Shown here: positions 4,131 through 5,951 of the stretch, one piece after another
Layout: each line of letters opens with the position of its first letter
How positions within the stretch are numbered: the stretch's first letter is position 1
The notes under the pieces: generated by a model
Told to the model about the DNA's origin: nothing
Database searches by the model: none
What the model saw: the letters and a program-made list of their open reading frames with translations, nothing else
Assembly (NCBI GenBank): GCA_043778205.1
Contig: JAYWGO010000088.1
Span: 1-5,951 of the forward strand
DNA length: 5,951 bases
Direction: 5' to 3'
From: JAAFIP01 sp043778205
Lineage (GTDB): Bacteria; Pseudomonadota; Gammaproteobacteria; Burkholderiales; Burkholderiaceae_C
Made by a program: the position numbers and the translations under genes

Positions 4131-5951
4131 TTAACCGCGACCAGCTTTCTTACGCTCATGTTCTTTCAAGTAGCGTTTGCGCAAGCGAATCGACTTGGGG
4201 GTGATTTCCACCAACTCGTCATCTTCCAAAAATTCCACAGCAGTTTCAAGCGTCAGGATAATCGGCGGCGTGATCTTGATCGCGTCTTCTTTGCCAGACA
4301 CACGAAAGTTGGTCAGCTGCTTTTGGCGCACGGCGTTAACGATCAAGTCGTTGTCGCGGTTATGGATACCCACAATCATGCCTTCGTACACAGGGTCGCC
4401 AGCTTTCACCACCATGCGGCCACGGTCGTCGAGCTTGCCCAGTGAGTAGGTCACGATTTCGCCGTCGTCCATCGAGATCAGCACGCCGTTTTTACGGCCT
4501 GGAATCTCGCCACGGAAGGGCTCGTAGCTGTCAAAAATGTTGCTGGCCAGGCCAGTGCCGCGCGTCAAGTTTAAAAACTCGTTACGGAAACCAATCAAAC
4601 CACGCGCTGGTATTTTGTACTCTAAGCGCACGCGGCCACGACCGTCTGATTCCATGTTGGCCAAGTCGCCTTTGCGCTCGCCCAGGGCTTGCATCACGCC
4701 GCCTTGGTGGCCTTCTTCGATGTCCACTGTCAGCATCTCGATAGGCTCGCACTTTTCGCCGTTGATTTCTTTGAACACTACGCGCGGCTTGCCCACAGCC
4801 AGCTCGTAACCTTCGCGGCGCATGGTCTCTAGCAAAATGGTCAGGTGCAATTCACCACGGCCTGAGACTTCAAAAATACCGTCTTCGTCGGTTTCTTTTA
4901 CGCGCAGTGCCATGTTGGACTGCAGCTCGCGCTGCAAACGGTCGTACAGCTGGCGGCTGGTGACAAACTTGCCTTCGCGGCCCGCCAGTGGCGAGTTGTT
5001 CACGCAAAAGTTCATGGTCAGCGTAGGCTCGTCCACCTTGAGCATAGGCAAGGGCTGGGGTGACAGTGGGTCAGTGATCGTTACGCCGAGTGCAATGTCT
5101 TCAATGCCGTTGATCAGCACAATGTGGCCTGGCATGGCCACTTCACCCGCTTCGAGCGGACGGCGCTCCAGGCCTTCAAAGGTCAGTACTTGGTTGATAC
5201 GGCACTTGACGGGCGTGCCGTCCATACCGGTAACCATGACCACGTCTTGTGGCATTTTCAAGGTGCCTTGGTTGATACGGCCCACCCCAATTTTGCCCAC
5301 GTAGCTGGAGTAGTCCATGCTGGAAATTTGCAATTGCAAAGGTGCCGCTGGGTCGCCAGCGTGCGCTTTGACGTGGCTGAGCACGGTGTTAAACAAGGGG
5401 GCCAAGTCTTTGCCCCACTGCTCGCCTGCATTGCCCTCTTCCATGGTGGCCCAGCCGTTCAGGCCAGAGGCGTACACCACAGGAAAGTCCAGCTGCTCTT
5501 CGGTAGCGCCAAGTTTGTCAAACAGCTCAAAAGCCGCGTTGATCACGTAGTCTGGGCGCGCACCTGGGCGGTCTACTTTGTTGACCACAACGATGGGCTT
5601 GAGGCCCAGTGCCAAAGCCTTCTTGGTGACGAAGCGGGTTTGCGGCATGGGGCCTTCTACCGCGTCAATCAATAGCACCACACCGTCCACCATCGACAGC
5701 GCGCGCTCTACCTCGCCGCCAAAGTCGGCGTGGCCAGGGGTGTCAACGATGTTGATGTGGGTACCTTCCCAGCTGACTGCGCAGTTTTTGGCCAAAATCG
5801 TGATACCGCGTTCTTTTTCAAGATCGTTGTTGTCCATGACGCGTTCGGTCATCTTGGCGTTTTCGCGGAAGGTGCCCGACTGGCGTAGCAGCTGGTCTAC
5901 CAGCGTGGTTTTGCCATGGTCCACGTGGGCGATGATGGCGATGTTGCGGAT
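4131..5951 (-). CDS. typA: Translational GTPase TypA/BipA, N-terminus cut by window edge
   Basis: TypA/BipA is an EF-G-like GTPase that binds the ribosome and affects stress, cold growth and 50S assembly. The reading frame runs in from the window edge; 606 residues are visible, beginning IRNIAIIAHVDHGKTT, so only about four or five residues and the start codon are missing. Counting visible residues, the G motifs are AHVDHGKT (8-15), RGITI (48-52), DTPGH (70-74), NKVD (124-127) and ASGLNG (161-166). The EF-G-like domains II, III and V follow; the segment FEVSGRGELHLTILLETMRR and the TypA-specific IPARGLIGFRNEFLN are clearly visible, and the protein ends in a basic tail (RKRYLKEHERKKAGRG). The GTG at 5924 (Val of HVDHGKT) is not the start, since the P-loop continues upstream of it. 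No frameshift or missing motif is seen. Promoter and ribosome binding site lie outside the window. Confidence 0.98.
   Translation of the reverse strand: MRNIAIIAHVDHGKTTLVDQLLRQSGTFRENAKMTERVMDNNDLEKERGITILAKNCAVSWEGTHINIVDTPGHADFGGEVERALSMVDGVVLLIDAVEGPMPQTRFVTKKALALGLKPIVVVNKVDRPGARPDYVINAAFELFDKLGATEEQLDFPVVYASGLNGWATMEEGNAGEQWGKDLAPLFNTVLSHVKAHAGDPAAPLQLQISSMDYSSYVGKIGVGRINQGTLKMPQDVVMVTGMDGTPVKCRINQVLTFEGLERRPLEAGEVAMPGHIVLINGIEDIALGVTITDPLSPQPLPMLKVDEPTLTMNFCVNNSPLAGREGKFVTSRQLYDRLQRELQSNMALRVKETDEDGIFEVSGRGELHLTILLETMRREGYELAVGKPRVVFKEINGEKCEPIEMLTVDIEEGHQGGVMQALGERKGDLANMESDGRGRVRLEYKIPARGLIGFRNEFLNLTRGTGLASNIFDSYEPFRGEIPGRKNGVLISMDDGEIVTYSLGKLDDRGRMVVKAGDPVYEGMIVGIHNRDNDLIVNAVRQKQLTNFRVSGKEDAIKITPPIILTLETAVEFLEDDELVEITPKSIRLRKRYLKEHERKKAGRG

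Noticed and set aside
4822..5675. Plus-strand ORFs opposite typA
   Set aside because: They are antisense shadows of the highly conserved TypA coding sequence.

Overview
The window looks like an ordinary core-genome stretch of a betaproteobacterium, most likely Burkholderiales/Comamonadaceae. The protein sequences suggest this (the RatA N-terminus, the TypA C-terminus and the HIBCH-type hydrolase), as do the moderately high GC of the coding DNA and a smpB/ratA-rnfH divergent pair. This taxonomic call is from memory of family sequences; no search was run.

Layout from left to right. Positions 1-318 hold no gene I can defend; they contain an imperfect long inverted repeat (34-160) and an AT-rich tail. 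On the minus strand, ratA (677-1129) and rnfH (319-684) overlap by 8 nt and form a two-gene unit. Diverging from them across 88 bp is smpB (1218-1721, plus strand), whose leader carries a perfect 10-bp stem-loop and no Shine-Dalgarno sequence. A 17-bp x 3 tandem repeat fills the gap between smpB and the end of a convergent minus-strand gene for a 3-hydroxyisobutyryl-CoA hydrolase-like enzyme (1780-2997). That gene overlaps by 11 nt the end of an upstream EamA/DMT-family permease gene (2987-3877), so the two are probably translated as a coupled pair. Next comes a 253-bp intergenic region (3878-4130) almost wholly occupied by a large palindrome built of short ACGCARAGR-type units, with a terminator-like hairpin nested at its centre. 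The right end is typA/bipA (4131 to the window edge, minus strand), lacking only a few N-terminal residues.

Functionally, smpB (trans-translation), ratA-rnfH (ribosome-associated/persistence locus, PasTI in some E. coli) and typA (ribosome-associated GTPase) are all translation or stress-related housekeeping genes. The permease/hydrolase pair is metabolic, probably branched-chain amino acid (valine) catabolism for the hydrolase; the permease substrate cannot be told. I do not see a new defence or mobile system. The parts worth a second look are non-coding: the palindrome with its competing hairpins, the smpB leader, the tandem repeats, and an unusual insertion, repeat and composition patch inside the hydrolase.
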